From positions 1 through 64,000 of the forward strand of contig NZ_JACOPQ010000011.1 in assembly GCF_014287675.1 (NCBI RefSeq): a DNA stretch of 64,000 nt. Direction: 5' to 3'. The stretch's first letter is position 1. Every line of letters begins with the position of its first letter. The notes under the pieces were generated by a model. It was not told where the DNA came from, ran no database searches, and saw only the letters and a list, made by a program, of their open reading frames with translations. The position numbers and the translations under genes are program-made. Shown one piece after another: positions 18,461-26,137 of this stretch. The DNA comes from Lawsonibacter faecis. GTDB taxonomy: Bacteria; Bacillota; Clostridia; Oscillospirales; Oscillospiraceae.

Positions 18461-18941
18461 TATCATCACCATGACCGTCAACGGCCGGGAGCAGGAGGTG
18501 GCCTACGATGTGCGGGAGTCCCTGGCGGACACCCTGCGTAACCGCCTGGGCCTCACCAGCGTGAAAAAGGGCTGCGAGGCCGGGGAGTGCGGTGCCTGCA
18601 CCGTCCTGGTGGACGGCAGGGCCGTCAACTCCTGCGTCTACCTCACCGCCTGGTGCGCGGGCCGGAGCGTCCTTACCGTGGAGGGCATCAAGGGGCCCAA
18701 CGGGGAGCTGTCCCCCATCCAGCAGGCTTTTGTGGAGGAGGCCGCCGTCCAGTGCGGCTTCTGCACCCCCGGCCTCATCATGACCGCGGTGGAGATCGTG
18801 GGCACCGGCAAGCGGTACAGCCGGGAGGAGCTCAAGAAGCTCATCTCCGGCCACCTCTGCCGCTGCACGGGCTACGAGAATATTCTCAACGCCATGGAGC
18901 GTATTGTGGAGGAGACCTGGGAGAAGCACGGCGTCTCGTAG
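18453..18941 (+). CDS. xdhC: Xanthine dehydrogenase, 2Fe-2S subunit
   Basis: A 162-residue protein with two 2Fe-2S clusters. The plant-ferredoxin-type cysteines are in CEAGECGACTV plus a later C (VNSC). The second cluster is formed by CGFCTPG and CRCTGY. ATG 18453 follows GAGGTG and overlaps the end of the FAD subunit gene; the in-frame ATG at 18435 would add six residues without a better ribosome site. It completes a three-gene molybdenum hydroxylase. Confidence 0.93.
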   Translation: MLDIITMTVNGREQEVAYDVRESLADTLRNRLGLTSVKKGCEAGECGACTVLVDGRAVNSCVYLTAWCAGRSVLTVEGIKGPNGELSPIQQAFVEEAAVQCGFCTPGLIMTAVEIVGTGKRYSREELKKLISGHLCRCTGYENILNAMERIVEETWEKHGVS

Positions 18942-19142
18942 GCTGGGCGCAGCTTCCCTGAGGGGCGGGCCCGCCGGAGCAGACTGTCAATCGCGCGCTT
19001 CCTATCCCGTGGAAAAGTCTGTCCGCGCCTCCTCTCCCACAAAGCCAAAAAGCTTTGCGTGGCCCCCGTTTGTTTTCGCAGGGCAAGGACTCCGTCACTG
19101 CCGCCAAGCCCTGATTTCTTCCACAGGAACAGGAGGGAGATT

Positions 19143-20948
19143 ATGAAAAACGTATTTTGCCGCACGCCGCTTTGGGAGGCCGCCAAAACCCTGGCCGGCG
19201 TGGCCCAGGGGCGGGCCCCGGCCCAGCTGGTGGTGCGCGGCGCCCGGCTGGTCAACGTATGCACCGGAGAGATTCAGTACCCCGTGGATGTGGCGTGTGC
19301 AATGGGCCGCATCGCCTACGTGGGGAGCGACGCCACCCACTGCATCGGGCCGGAGACCAGAGTGGTGGACGCTGAGGGGAAGTACCTCGCACCCGGCCTG
19401 CTGGACGGGCATATCCATATCGAATCCTCCATGCTGACCCCCGTGGGCTTCGCTGCCGCCGTAATCTCCCACGGCACCGTGGGCGTCTACTTCGACCCCC
19501 ACGAGATCTGCAACGTCCTGGGGCCCAGGGGCGTGGAGCTGATGGTGGAGGCTGCCGGAAGCACCCCCCTCAAGGCCATGCTGACCATGCCCTCCTGTGT
19601 CCCCGCGGTCCCCGGCTTTGAGGACACCGGGGCCAGCGTGGACGCGGCCGACGTGGCGAAAGCCATGGAGGACCCCCGCTGCGTGGCGCTGGGGGAGATG
19701 ATGAACGACCCCGGCATCCTCACCGGGGCCGACGGTCCCCACGCCATCGTGGCCGAAACCCTCAGGGCGGAGCGCACCGTCACCGGGCACTACACCATGC
19801 CCGACATGGACCGGGGCCTCAACGCATATATCGCCTCCGGCGTGCGCTGCTGCCACGAGTCGGTCCGGGCAGAGGAGGCACTGGCCAAGATGCGCCTGGG
19901 CATGTACGCCATGCTGCGGGAGGGCTCGGGCTGGCGGGATCTCCACGAGGTGGCCAGGGCGGTGGCCGGGCATAAGGTGGACAGCCGCTTTGCCGTCCTG
20001 GTCACCGACGACGCCCACCCCCATACCCTGGTGTCCGAGGGCCATGTGGACCGGCTTCTTCGCCGTGCGGTGGCCGAGGGCATCGACGCCGTGGCCGCAT
20101 TGCAGATGGTCACGATCAACTGCGCCCAGTGCTTCCAGATGGACCAGGACCTGGGCTCCATCACACCCGGCAAGTGCGCCGATCTGGTGCTCTTCGATGA
20201 CCTGCAGAATTTCAGCGTCCGGCTGGTGGTGATTGACGGCGAGCCTGTGGCCCAGGACGGTGCGCTCACCGCGCCCCTGCCGGCCGCGGCCTTCCCCGAG
20301 TGGGCCCGCCGCTCCATGCACCTGCCCGGCCCGGTCACAGCGGAGCAGTTGACCGTCAGGGCCCCTGTGGACGAGGGACCCGTCAGGGTGCGCACCGTCG
20401 AGGTCATCGGCGGCAGCGCCGCCACCCGTGAGGCAATCGTGACGCTCCACGCCCGGAACGGACAGGTGGGGGCCGACCCCGCCGCCGACGTGCTCAAGGC
20501 CGCCGTCTTCGAACGGCACAGGGCCACCGGGAAATTCGGCCTGGGCTTTTTGAAGGGCTTCGGCATCACCCGCGGGGCCATGGCCTCCACCGTGGCCCAC
20601 GACGCCCACAACCTTTTGGTGGTGGGCGCGTCCGACGCGGATATGGTCCTCGCCGCCAACACCCTTCTGGACTGCGAGGGCGGCATGTGCGCCGTGCTGG
20701 ACGGCAAGGTCTTAGGCCTCGCCCCCCTGCCCATCGCGGGGCTGATGGGGGAGGGGAGCGCGGAGGAGATGGCGGCCCTGGTAGAGACACTGGGTCAGGC
20801 CTGGGAGACGCTGGGCTGCACCCTGCCGGCGCCCTTCATGACCATGGCGCTGGTGTCCCTGGCCTGCATCCCCGAGCTGCGCCTCACCGACCGGGGCCTG
20901 GTGGACTGTCGGGACTTCACCTTCGCAGACCTCTTTGCGGAGGATTGA
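19143..20948 (+). CDS. ade: Adenine deaminase
   Basis: A 601-residue amidohydrolase converting adenine to hypoxanthine and ammonia. The metal site motif GHIHIESSML, FDPHEICNVLG, the central GHYTMPDM segment, VTDDAHPHTL and the C-terminal conserved DAHNLLVVG are characteristic of bacterial adenine deaminase (Mn/Fe enzyme), and length is normal. ATG 19143 has GGAGGGAG. It is last in the purine operon and feeds hypoxanthine to the xanthine dehydrogenase. A gap of about 200 bp separates it from the 2Fe-2S gene and could hold a promoter, but none is clear. Confidence 0.95.
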   Translation: MKNVFCRTPLWEAAKTLAGVAQGRAPAQLVVRGARLVNVCTGEIQYPVDVACAMGRIAYVGSDATHCIGPETRVVDAEGKYLAPGLLDGHIHIESSMLTPVGFAAAVISHGTVGVYFDPHEICNVLGPRGVELMVEAAGSTPLKAMLTMPSCVPAVPGFEDTGASVDAADVAKAMEDPRCVALGEMMNDPGILTGADGPHAIVAETLRAERTVTGHYTMPDMDRGLNAYIASGVRCCHESVRAEEALAKMRLGMYAMLREGSGWRDLHEVARAVAGHKVDSRFAVLVTDDAHPHTLVSEGHVDRLLRRAVAEGIDAVAALQMVTINCAQCFQMDQDLGSITPGKCADLVLFDDLQNFSVRLVVIDGEPVAQDGALTAPLPAAAFPEWARRSMHLPGPVTAEQLTVRAPVDEGPVRVRTVEVIGGSAATREAIVTLHARNGQVGADPAADVLKAAVFERHRATGKFGLGFLKGFGITRGAMASTVAHDAHNLLVVGASDADMVLAANTLLDCEGGMCAVLDGKVLGLAPLPIAGLMGEGSAEEMAALVETLGQAWETLGCTLPAPFMTMALVSLACIPELRLTDRGLVDCRDFTFADLFAED

Positions 20949-20970
20949 TGACGGCGGCATCGCACAATGG

Positions 20971-21008
20971 AGGCGGACATACCCGAAGGGTATGCCCGCC
21001 TCTTTTTT
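20971..21008 (+). terminator. Intrinsic terminator after ade
   Basis: A stem GGCGGACATACCC/GGGTATGCCCGCC with a GAA loop and one mismatch is followed by TCTTTTTT. It ends the purine operon. Confidence 0.9.
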
Positions 21009-21166
21009 ATTCAGACCGGCCCCCCTGAGAGGCCCGGGTGGTGAGGTCCACACAGCGTTCGATTTCCAGCCCGCCGCTGTTCAGAGCCATGTGGAAATGC
21101 TGGGTCATGCCCCATCTCCTGTCGGTGCAGAGCCGGCAGCAGGAGGCTCGGCGTCCCGGGAGGGCG
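21007..21166 (-). pseudogene. Remnant of a cytidylate-kinase-like protein (C-terminal end)
   Basis: On the reverse strand a stretch reads TDRRWGMTQHFHMALNSG, then GLEIERCVDLTTRASQ and a stop at 21007-21009. This matches the C-terminal pattern of cytidylate-kinase-like ATPases common in Clostridia (Y-Y-T-D/G-x-x-W-G-D...Y-H-L-C-L-N-S-G...G-x-E-x-C-V). Two expected tyrosines read as cysteine, and a stop interrupts the frame upstream near 21187. The identification is from memory of the family pattern. The remaining bases to 21390 hold nothing else I can support; a long forward frame here looks spurious. Confidence 0.42.
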
Positions 21167-21397
21167 GGGACCTGCCTGCACTTCGTCTACGCCCTCGGGC
21201 CCCGTTTCGTCACCGCCGTCTTTTCCCCGCGCTGGGGATGGGCCTGGCGCTCTTTGGCTTCCTGCCGCGGGGCCGTATCCTCTTTTTAGACCTCTCCGGG
21301 GTCAACACCTGGGCCGGAATTCTAAGCCGGCGGGACGCAGCGGAAAAAAGGGCTCATAAAAGGAAAGCGCGCGCCCTGTGCTTCTCCGTTTTTCTTA

Positions 21398-21426
21398 TTG
21401 CAAAGCCCGACGCTTTCTGCTAAAAT
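21398..21426 (+). promoter_or_regulatory. Likely promoter of the 21476 membrane gene
   Basis: TTGCAA (21398-21403), 17-bp spacer, TAAAAT (21421-21426), about 50 bases ahead of the start codon. Confidence 0.6.
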
Positions 21427-21475
21427 ACAATAGATTGATTCTGTGAAACGGGAATTCCCTGTAGGAGATGGCTGA

Positions 21476-22282
21476 ATGGATAACAGAGAACGGACGGAGA
21501 AGCAGCGCGTCAAGGCCGAGCGCCAGCGCCAGGAAGACATCGCCCTGAGCAAGGTCCTCTACTGGTTCGGCGGGGCGGTCGTCATGGAAGTGCTGCTGTT
21601 TCTGACGAAGAGATATTACATTGATTTTGATACGTCCGAATGGAGCGTCAACCTGGCGTACGGCATCGGACAAGCCCTAAAATTCATCCCCATCGCGGCT
21701 CTGATTCTGGCCGTCCTCGGTTTCGTCTGGTGCTTCTCACGCAAGCGGCAGGGGAAGGGCGGCGTGCTCCCCTGGGCGGTCTCGTCCTTCCTGCTGGGGC
21801 TGGCGGTCTGCTCCTTCCTGGTGTACCGGTTCAATCCCTCCGGCGCGGACCTACTGACCTACCTCATCCCCGTGACCGCCGTGCTGGCCCTGATCTACTA
21901 CCTCTATCAGCGGGAGTTTTTCACCGTGGCGCTGACGTGCACCGCCGGGATCGTCGGCCTCTGGGCCCTGTTCAAGGACGGCGGGCGCGGCGCGCGGACT
22001 TACGCGCTGCTGGTCTTGCTGGGAATTTTCCTGGTGGCGGTGGCCGTCCTGGCCCGGGTCCTCCAGAGCAGAGGCGGGGTTCTCTCCATTAAGGGCAAAA
22101 GCCTGGAGGTGCTCCCCAAGAACGCCAACTATGCGCTGCTCTACATCACCTGCGCCGTCATAGCGGCGGCCCTGGTGGCCGCCCTGGCCCTGGGCGCGGT
22201 GGTGACCGTTATGGTCTACTACGCGGTGCCCGTGGCCTGGCTGCTGATTATGGCCGTGTACTATACCGTCAAGCTCATGTGA
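21476..22282 (+). CDS. Hypothetical multi-pass membrane protein
   Basis: A 268-residue protein with a charged amphipathic N-terminus (RERTEKQRVKAERQRQED) followed by about seven hydrophobic helices (around residues 25-40, 55-80, 90-112, 120-140, 148-165, 172-192 and 210-262). ATG 21476 follows TAGGAGAT. It is a single gene with its own promoter and terminator. I do not recognise the family; similar hypothetical proteins are common in Oscillospiraceae genomes. No enzymatic motif is visible. Confidence 0.75.
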   Translation: MDNRERTEKQRVKAERQRQEDIALSKVLYWFGGAVVMEVLLFLTKRYYIDFDTSEWSVNLAYGIGQALKFIPIAALILAVLGFVWCFSRKRQGKGGVLPWAVSSFLLGLAVCSFLVYRFNPSGADLLTYLIPVTAVLALIYYLYQREFFTVALTCTAGIVGLWALFKDGGRGARTYALLVLLGIFLVAVAVLARVLQSRGGVLSIKGKSLEVLPKNANYALLYITCAVIAAALVAALALGAVVTVMVYYAVPVAWLLIMAVYYTVKLM

Positions 22283-22292
22283 TGGATACGAA

Positions 22293-22327
22293 AGAGGCCC
22301 TGTCCCTACCGGACAGGGCCTCTTTTT
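22293..22327 (+). terminator. Intrinsic terminator after the 21476 gene
   Basis: A perfect 13-bp stem AGAGGCCCTGTCC/GGACAGGGCCTCT with loop CTACC followed by five T. Confidence 0.92.
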
Positions 22328-22364
22328 ATGCCAAGAGAAGGTATCATTTCACAGCTTTTACAGC

Positions 22365-22975
22365 GAACTTTCATGGAGAGAGCATGGAGACCATCATGGG
22401 CGACACCGTCTTTGTCCAGGAGGGCTATCGGTACGGCATGGGCTGGGGCTGGACCTCAGAAGCGGCGAGCTTATCTACACCCACGGCGGCATTGTGGAGA
22501 GCTACACCACAAATATGCAGATTCTGCCCGGGCAGGGCGTGGCAATCATTGTGATGTTCAACGCCTGCGACTACTTTGTCTCCAACGCCATGGCCCCGCG
22601 CTCTCCTATATATCGCCTACAGGCTGATGGGCGGGGGGCGTATGTTCAGACGCACGCGGTCATCGACGGTATTCTGCCGGGTATCCTAATTGTCGCCGTC
22701 CTGCCGCTGTTCCGGCTGAAAAATGCTGCGCGAAGCGGAGAGAGCGGCCGGGCGCGGGCAGCATCCTGTTCACACTCCTCGTGCACGCGGTACTGCCGAC
22801 GCTGATACTCAACGGCGACCCTGATGGCGGGAATTCCTATGGGCGTGGTGCGCGGCTTCGCACCGGATATCCTCTTCGTTCAGGTGGTGGCAGCGAAATT
22901 TTGTATCTGACGGGCTCTTTCAGCTGTTTTACTGCGTCAGGACCCGCGGGCTGAGGCGGGCGGTGCAGCGCATCA
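22365..22975 (+). pseudogene. Degraded serine hydrolase (beta-lactamase class C family) with membrane tail
   Basis: Pieces of one protein appear in three forward frames. The first is ETIMGDTVFVQEGYRYGMG with WGW (to about 22460). After a frameshift come IYTHGGIVESYTTNMQILPG and VAIIVMFNACDYFVS, with the HxG box typical of penicillin-binding/class C serine hydrolases. After further shifts come hydrophobic segments ILFTLLVHAVLP, GIPMGVVRGFAPDI and LYLTGSFQLFYCVRTRGLRR. The order matches the C-terminal half of membrane-tailed serine hydrolases; the catalytic SxxK part is missing. It is a decayed, 5'-truncated gene. Confidence 0.65.
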
Positions 22976-23015
22976 AAAGGGTCGGCCCATCCATTGGACG
23001 GGCCGACCCTTTTGA
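22972..23015. terminator. Bidirectional terminator before the Na/Pi cotransporter 3' end
   Basis: A perfect 17-bp stem built on AAAAGGGTCGGCCC/GGGCCGACCCTTTT. On the reverse strand it follows the cotransporter stop codon and ends in a T-tract. Confidence 0.85.
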
Positions 23016-23019
23016 TGTC

Positions 23020-24813
23020 TTATGGCTCAAACCGCTCGATGGGGCTGTAATACTTCTCGCGGTATTCGTTGTACAGCTCCTCGAACTCCTTGTCGTCCCC
23101 GCGGTGGAGGGCCTTCATATAGGCGTGGGAGTCTGTGCGGACCAGGGCGTCCTTGGGGGCGGTCTGCTGGAGGATGTGGATGGCCACATTGGAGCAGTGG
23201 TCGCTGATACGCTCCAGGTTGATGAGCAGCTCCAGAAATTGGGACCCCAGTTCCACGGTGCAGGCACCGGACTTCAGCCGCTCGATGTGGCGGCTCTTCA
23301 GCTCGTCCCGCATCAGATCCACCACCTCCTCAATTGGCTCCACCTGGAGGGCGATGGCCTGGGAGCGGGTGGTGTAGCAGGCCAGGGACTTGTCCAGCGC
23401 CTCGCCCACCGCTCCGGTGATGGCGGCCATCTCCTTCTGTGCGGAGGGGGAGAAGGAGATGCCCCGCTCATAGAGGACGGTGGCGCTCTCGGACACGTTG
23501 ACGGAGTAGTCGCCGATGCGCTCAAAGTCGGACAGGGTGTGCAGCAGCTCGGAGACCCGCGCGCTCTCCTCACCGGAGAGGGCGTGGTCGGAGAGTTTGA
23601 CCAGATAGCCGTCCAGCAGACCCTCCAGCTTGTCCAGCGCCGACTCGTTCTCCTGAAGCAGTTCCAGCTTTTTGGGGTCGTAGCCGCTGAGCAGCTCCAC
23701 GGCGGCGCGGTAATTGTCCCGGGCCAGGGAGCCCATATGTACCACCGCGTCGTGGGCGCGGTCCAGGCCGACGGCGGGAGTGGCGAGGAAGCGCTCGTCC
23801 AGAACGGCAAACTCGTGATCGTCGTCACCGGGTACGGTGCGCTCCACCAGCCGGACCAGCACCTTGTGGAAGGGGAGAAGCAGGACGGTGCAGCCGATAT
23901 TGAAGAAGGTGTGCAGGGTGGCGATGTCGCCCATATTCATGGTGGCGCCCCAGAAGGGCAGGCCGCCTGCTGCGGCGGAGGCGACGGCCTGGGCGCCGTA
24001 TATCCCGCAGAGAAAAACCAGGGTGCCGAGGACGTTGAAGTAGAGGTGGAGCATGGCGGTGCGCCGGGCGTTCTTGCTGGCGCCGACGGAGGAAATGAGC
24101 GTGGTGATACAGGTGCCGATGTTCTGGCCCATGATAATGGGAAAGGCGATGTTGAAGGTGACGATGCCGGTGGAGGTGAGGGCCTGGAGGATGCCCACCG
24201 AGGCGGTGGAGCTCTGGAGCAGCGCAGTGACCAGCGCGCCCACCAGAATACCCAGCAGGGGATTGGAGAAGGCCACGAAGAGCTCCCGGAAGGCGGGGAC
24301 GTCCTGGAGGGGGGCCACGGCCACCTTCATGGTGGACATGCCGATGAACAGCAGGCCCAGACCCAGCAGGAACTGGCCCACTATTTTTTTCTTGCCGCCC
24401 TTGAGGAACATATAGAGCACAATGCCGGCCAGGGCCAGCAGAGGGCCGAAATACTCCGGCTTCATCAGCGAGAGAATGATATTGTCCGAGGAGATATCGC
24501 CCAGGCGGAGGATTTGAGCGGTGATGGTGGTGCCGATATTGGCGCCCATAATGATGCCTACGGTCTGCTCCAGCTTCATGATGCCGGAGTTGACGAAGCC
24601 CACGCACATGATGGTGGTGGCGGCCGAGCTGTGGATCAATCCCGTCACCAGCGCGCCCACCAGAACGCTCATGAAAATATTGTTGGTGAGCTTCTCCATA
24701 ATGCCTTCCAGCCGTCCGCTGGAGAGTTTTTCCAGTCCGTCCGTCATCGTCGACATGCCGAAGAGGAAGGTGGCGATTGCGCCCAGAAGCGAAACCACGT
24801 CTAATGTACTCAC
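23020..24813 (-). CDS. Na/Pi cotransporter family protein with PhoU domain
   Basis: A 597-residue membrane protein. Residues about 1-330 hold the two Na/Pi-cotransporter repeats, each with a QSS/HSS-type motif (GLIHSSAATTIM and ALLQSSTASVGILQ). The C-terminal part (about 350-597) is helical and PhoU-like (LLHTLSDFERIGDYSVNVSE and LINLERISDHCSNVA). Proteins of this NptA/YjbB type export or import phosphate with sodium. The start is GTG 24813 with GGAGG upstream. It stands alone on the reverse strand with its own promoter. Confidence 0.92.
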   Translation of the reverse strand: MSTLDVVSLLGAIATFLFGMSTMTDGLEKLSSGRLEGIMEKLTNNIFMSVLVGALVTGLIHSSAATTIMCVGFVNSGIMKLEQTVGIIMGANIGTTITAQILRLGDISSDNIILSLMKPEYFGPLLALAGIVLYMFLKGGKKKIVGQFLLGLGLLFIGMSTMKVAVAPLQDVPAFRELFVAFSNPLLGILVGALVTALLQSSTASVGILQALTSTGIVTFNIAFPIIMGQNIGTCITTLISSVGASKNARRTAMLHLYFNVLGTLVFLCGIYGAQAVASAAAGGLPFWGATMNMGDIATLHTFFNIGCTVLLLPFHKVLVRLVERTVPGDDDHEFAVLDERFLATPAVGLDRAHDAVVHMGSLARDNYRAAVELLSGYDPKKLELLQENESALDKLEGLLDGYLVKLSDHALSGEESARVSELLHTLSDFERIGDYSVNVSESATVLYERGISFSPSAQKEMAAITGAVGEALDKSLACYTTRSQAIALQVEPIEEVVDLMRDELKSRHIERLKSGACTVELGSQFLELLINLERISDHCSNVAIHILQQTAPKDALVRTDSHAYMKALHRGDDKEFEELYNEYREKYYSPIERFEP

Positions 24814-24883
24814 TCTTTGCCTCCATCCCTGACGCCCTTGTCAGAGTTCTCGTATTCCTTTTTTCCCTATCAATCCAGACTAA

Positions 24884-24912
24884 ATTATAGACTGCTTGTC
24901 CCGGTTCGTAAA
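24884..24912 (-). promoter_or_regulatory. Likely promoter of the Na/Pi cotransporter gene
   Basis: Reverse-strand TTTACG (24907-24912), 17-bp spacer, TATAAT (24884-24889), about 70 bases ahead of the GTG start. The rest of the 24814-25300 gap shows only a GC hairpin. Confidence 0.6.
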
Positions 24913-25145
24913 TGGTTAGTAAAGCGGTTTACACATTTTTTACGATTCGACGAAAAGCAACCTTTCGCGCCCGGACCAATTCGCAAATGTGACAAAGGAG
25001 ATTCGCGGTCAGGAGGGATTCCGGCCGGGCCTTTGGCGCGGAGAGAACCCGATTGGAAAAAGTATTGTAAAAAACGGAACCGGGCGGGGGAGAGATGGAG
25101 TGGCCGGGCCGCCCGGTCATTTCATATACATCGTATTATGAGGAG

Positions 25146-25170
25146 AGCGGGGCCGCAGCGCGGCCCCGCT
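25146..25170. repeat. Perfect 11-bp GC hairpin upstream of sigK
   Basis: Left arm 25146-25156, right arm 25160-25170, 3-base loop AGC. There is no T-run on either strand. It sits in the otherwise featureless 24.9-25.3 kb gap. Confidence 0.6.
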
Positions 25171-25300
25171 GACGATTAATGACGCTGAAAGTGGAGACGT
25201 TGGGGCACTGGACGCGCCCGATTGCCGGGATCGGCGACACATAGGGACTTGCACACACGGAATAGGATAGGGTATCTGAATAGAATCAGGGGGTTCCGAT

Positions 25301-26002
25301 ATGCTTTCAGCCTGGATATTTTTGATGCTCAACGGCCTTTTTGTCACACTGCGCCTCTCCGGCGGCGGGAGCGGCGGCTCCTTCCCTCGGCCATTGAAGG
25401 CCGAGGAGGAGCGGATGTACCTGGAGAAATTTGCCGAAGGGGATATGGAGGCGCGGAATATCCTCATTGAACATAACCTGCGCCTGGTGGCCCACATCAT
25501 TAAGAAGTATTACACCCAGTCCGGAGACCAGGACGATCTGATTTCCATTGGCACCATAGGGCTGATCAAGGGCATCTCCACCTTTAAGCCGGATAAGAAC
25601 GTGAGGCTGGCCACCTATGCGAGCCGCTGTATTGAGAATGAAATCCTGATGCACTTCCGCTCGCAGCGCAAACTCCAGGGAGAGGTGTCCCTCTCCGACT
25701 CCCTGGACGCTGACGGGGACGGCAACTCCCTCTCTCTCATGGATGTCATCAGCGTGGACGACGATATGCTGGATAATCTGGACGCACGGGACTCCTGTCT
25801 GAAGGTGCGCAAATGCGTGCAGAGCTGCCTCACCGACCGGGAGGCGATGATCATCAACCTCCGCTACGGTCTGGGAGGGCGCAATCCCCTCACCCAGAGG
25901 GAGATAGCCGCCCAGTGCGGGATTTCACGGTCGTATGTATCCCGTATTGAGAAAAAAGCCCTGAAAAAGCTGGAGGAGGCGATGGGGGAGTCGGGGCGAT
26001 AG
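25301..26002 (+). CDS. sigK: RNA polymerase sporulation sigma factor SigK
   Basis: A 233-residue late mother-cell sigma factor. The hydrophobic N-terminal pro-sequence (MLSAWIFLMLNGLFVTLRLSG) ahead of region 2 is a SigK hallmark and implies activation by proteolysis. Region 2 contains NLRLVAHIIKKYY and DLISIGTIGLIKGI; region 4 contains LTQREIAAQCGISRSYVSRIEKKALKKL. The gene is intact, without a skin-type insertion as in Bacillus. ATG 25301 follows AGGGGG. It shows that the organism has the sporulation programme. Confidence 0.93.
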   Translation: MLSAWIFLMLNGLFVTLRLSGGGSGGSFPRPLKAEEERMYLEKFAEGDMEARNILIEHNLRLVAHIIKKYYTQSGDQDDLISIGTIGLIKGISTFKPDKNVRLATYASRCIENEILMHFRSQRKLQGEVSLSDSLDADGDGNSLSLMDVISVDDDMLDNLDARDSCLKVRKCVQSCLTDREAMIINLRYGLGGRNPLTQREIAAQCGISRSYVSRIEKKALKKLEEAMGESGR

Positions 26003-26026
26003 GATGGATTTGCAGATAAAAATAGT

Positions 26027-26073
26027 ATGCCGGACAGCGGGCGGCCCAACATGGGCCGCCCGCTGTCCGGCAT
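26027..26073. terminator. 22-bp perfect hairpin between sigK and the sigma-54 activator
   Basis: A perfect inverted repeat (26027-26048 with 26052-26073, loop ACA). On the reverse strand it is followed by ACTATTTTTA, so it can terminate the activator gene; on the forward side after sigK there is no T-run. Confidence 0.75.
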
Positions 26074-26137
26074 AGAGCGTTGGCTGAGGCAGGAATTCAC
26101 AGTCTCGGGGCCGGGAGAGGGGAGGCGCTCGCCTTGG

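Noticed and set aside
15518..18481. 987-codon reverse-strand frame opposite the xanthine dehydrogenase genes
   Set aside because: Antisense shadow of three well-supported genes; composition is not protein-like.
20935..21423. 162-codon forward frame after adenine deaminase
   Set aside because: No ribosome site, crosses the ade terminator and has arginine/proline-rich low-complexity composition; a reverse-strand pseudogene explains part of it better.
25121..25130. CATATACA as a sigma-E -10 element for sigK
   Set aside because: No matching -35 element at the right distance, and it lies about 170 bp from the start codon.
24817..25179. Forward 120-codon frame upstream of sigK
   Set aside because: Overlaps the cotransporter promoter and a GC hairpin; no recognisable motif or ribosome site.
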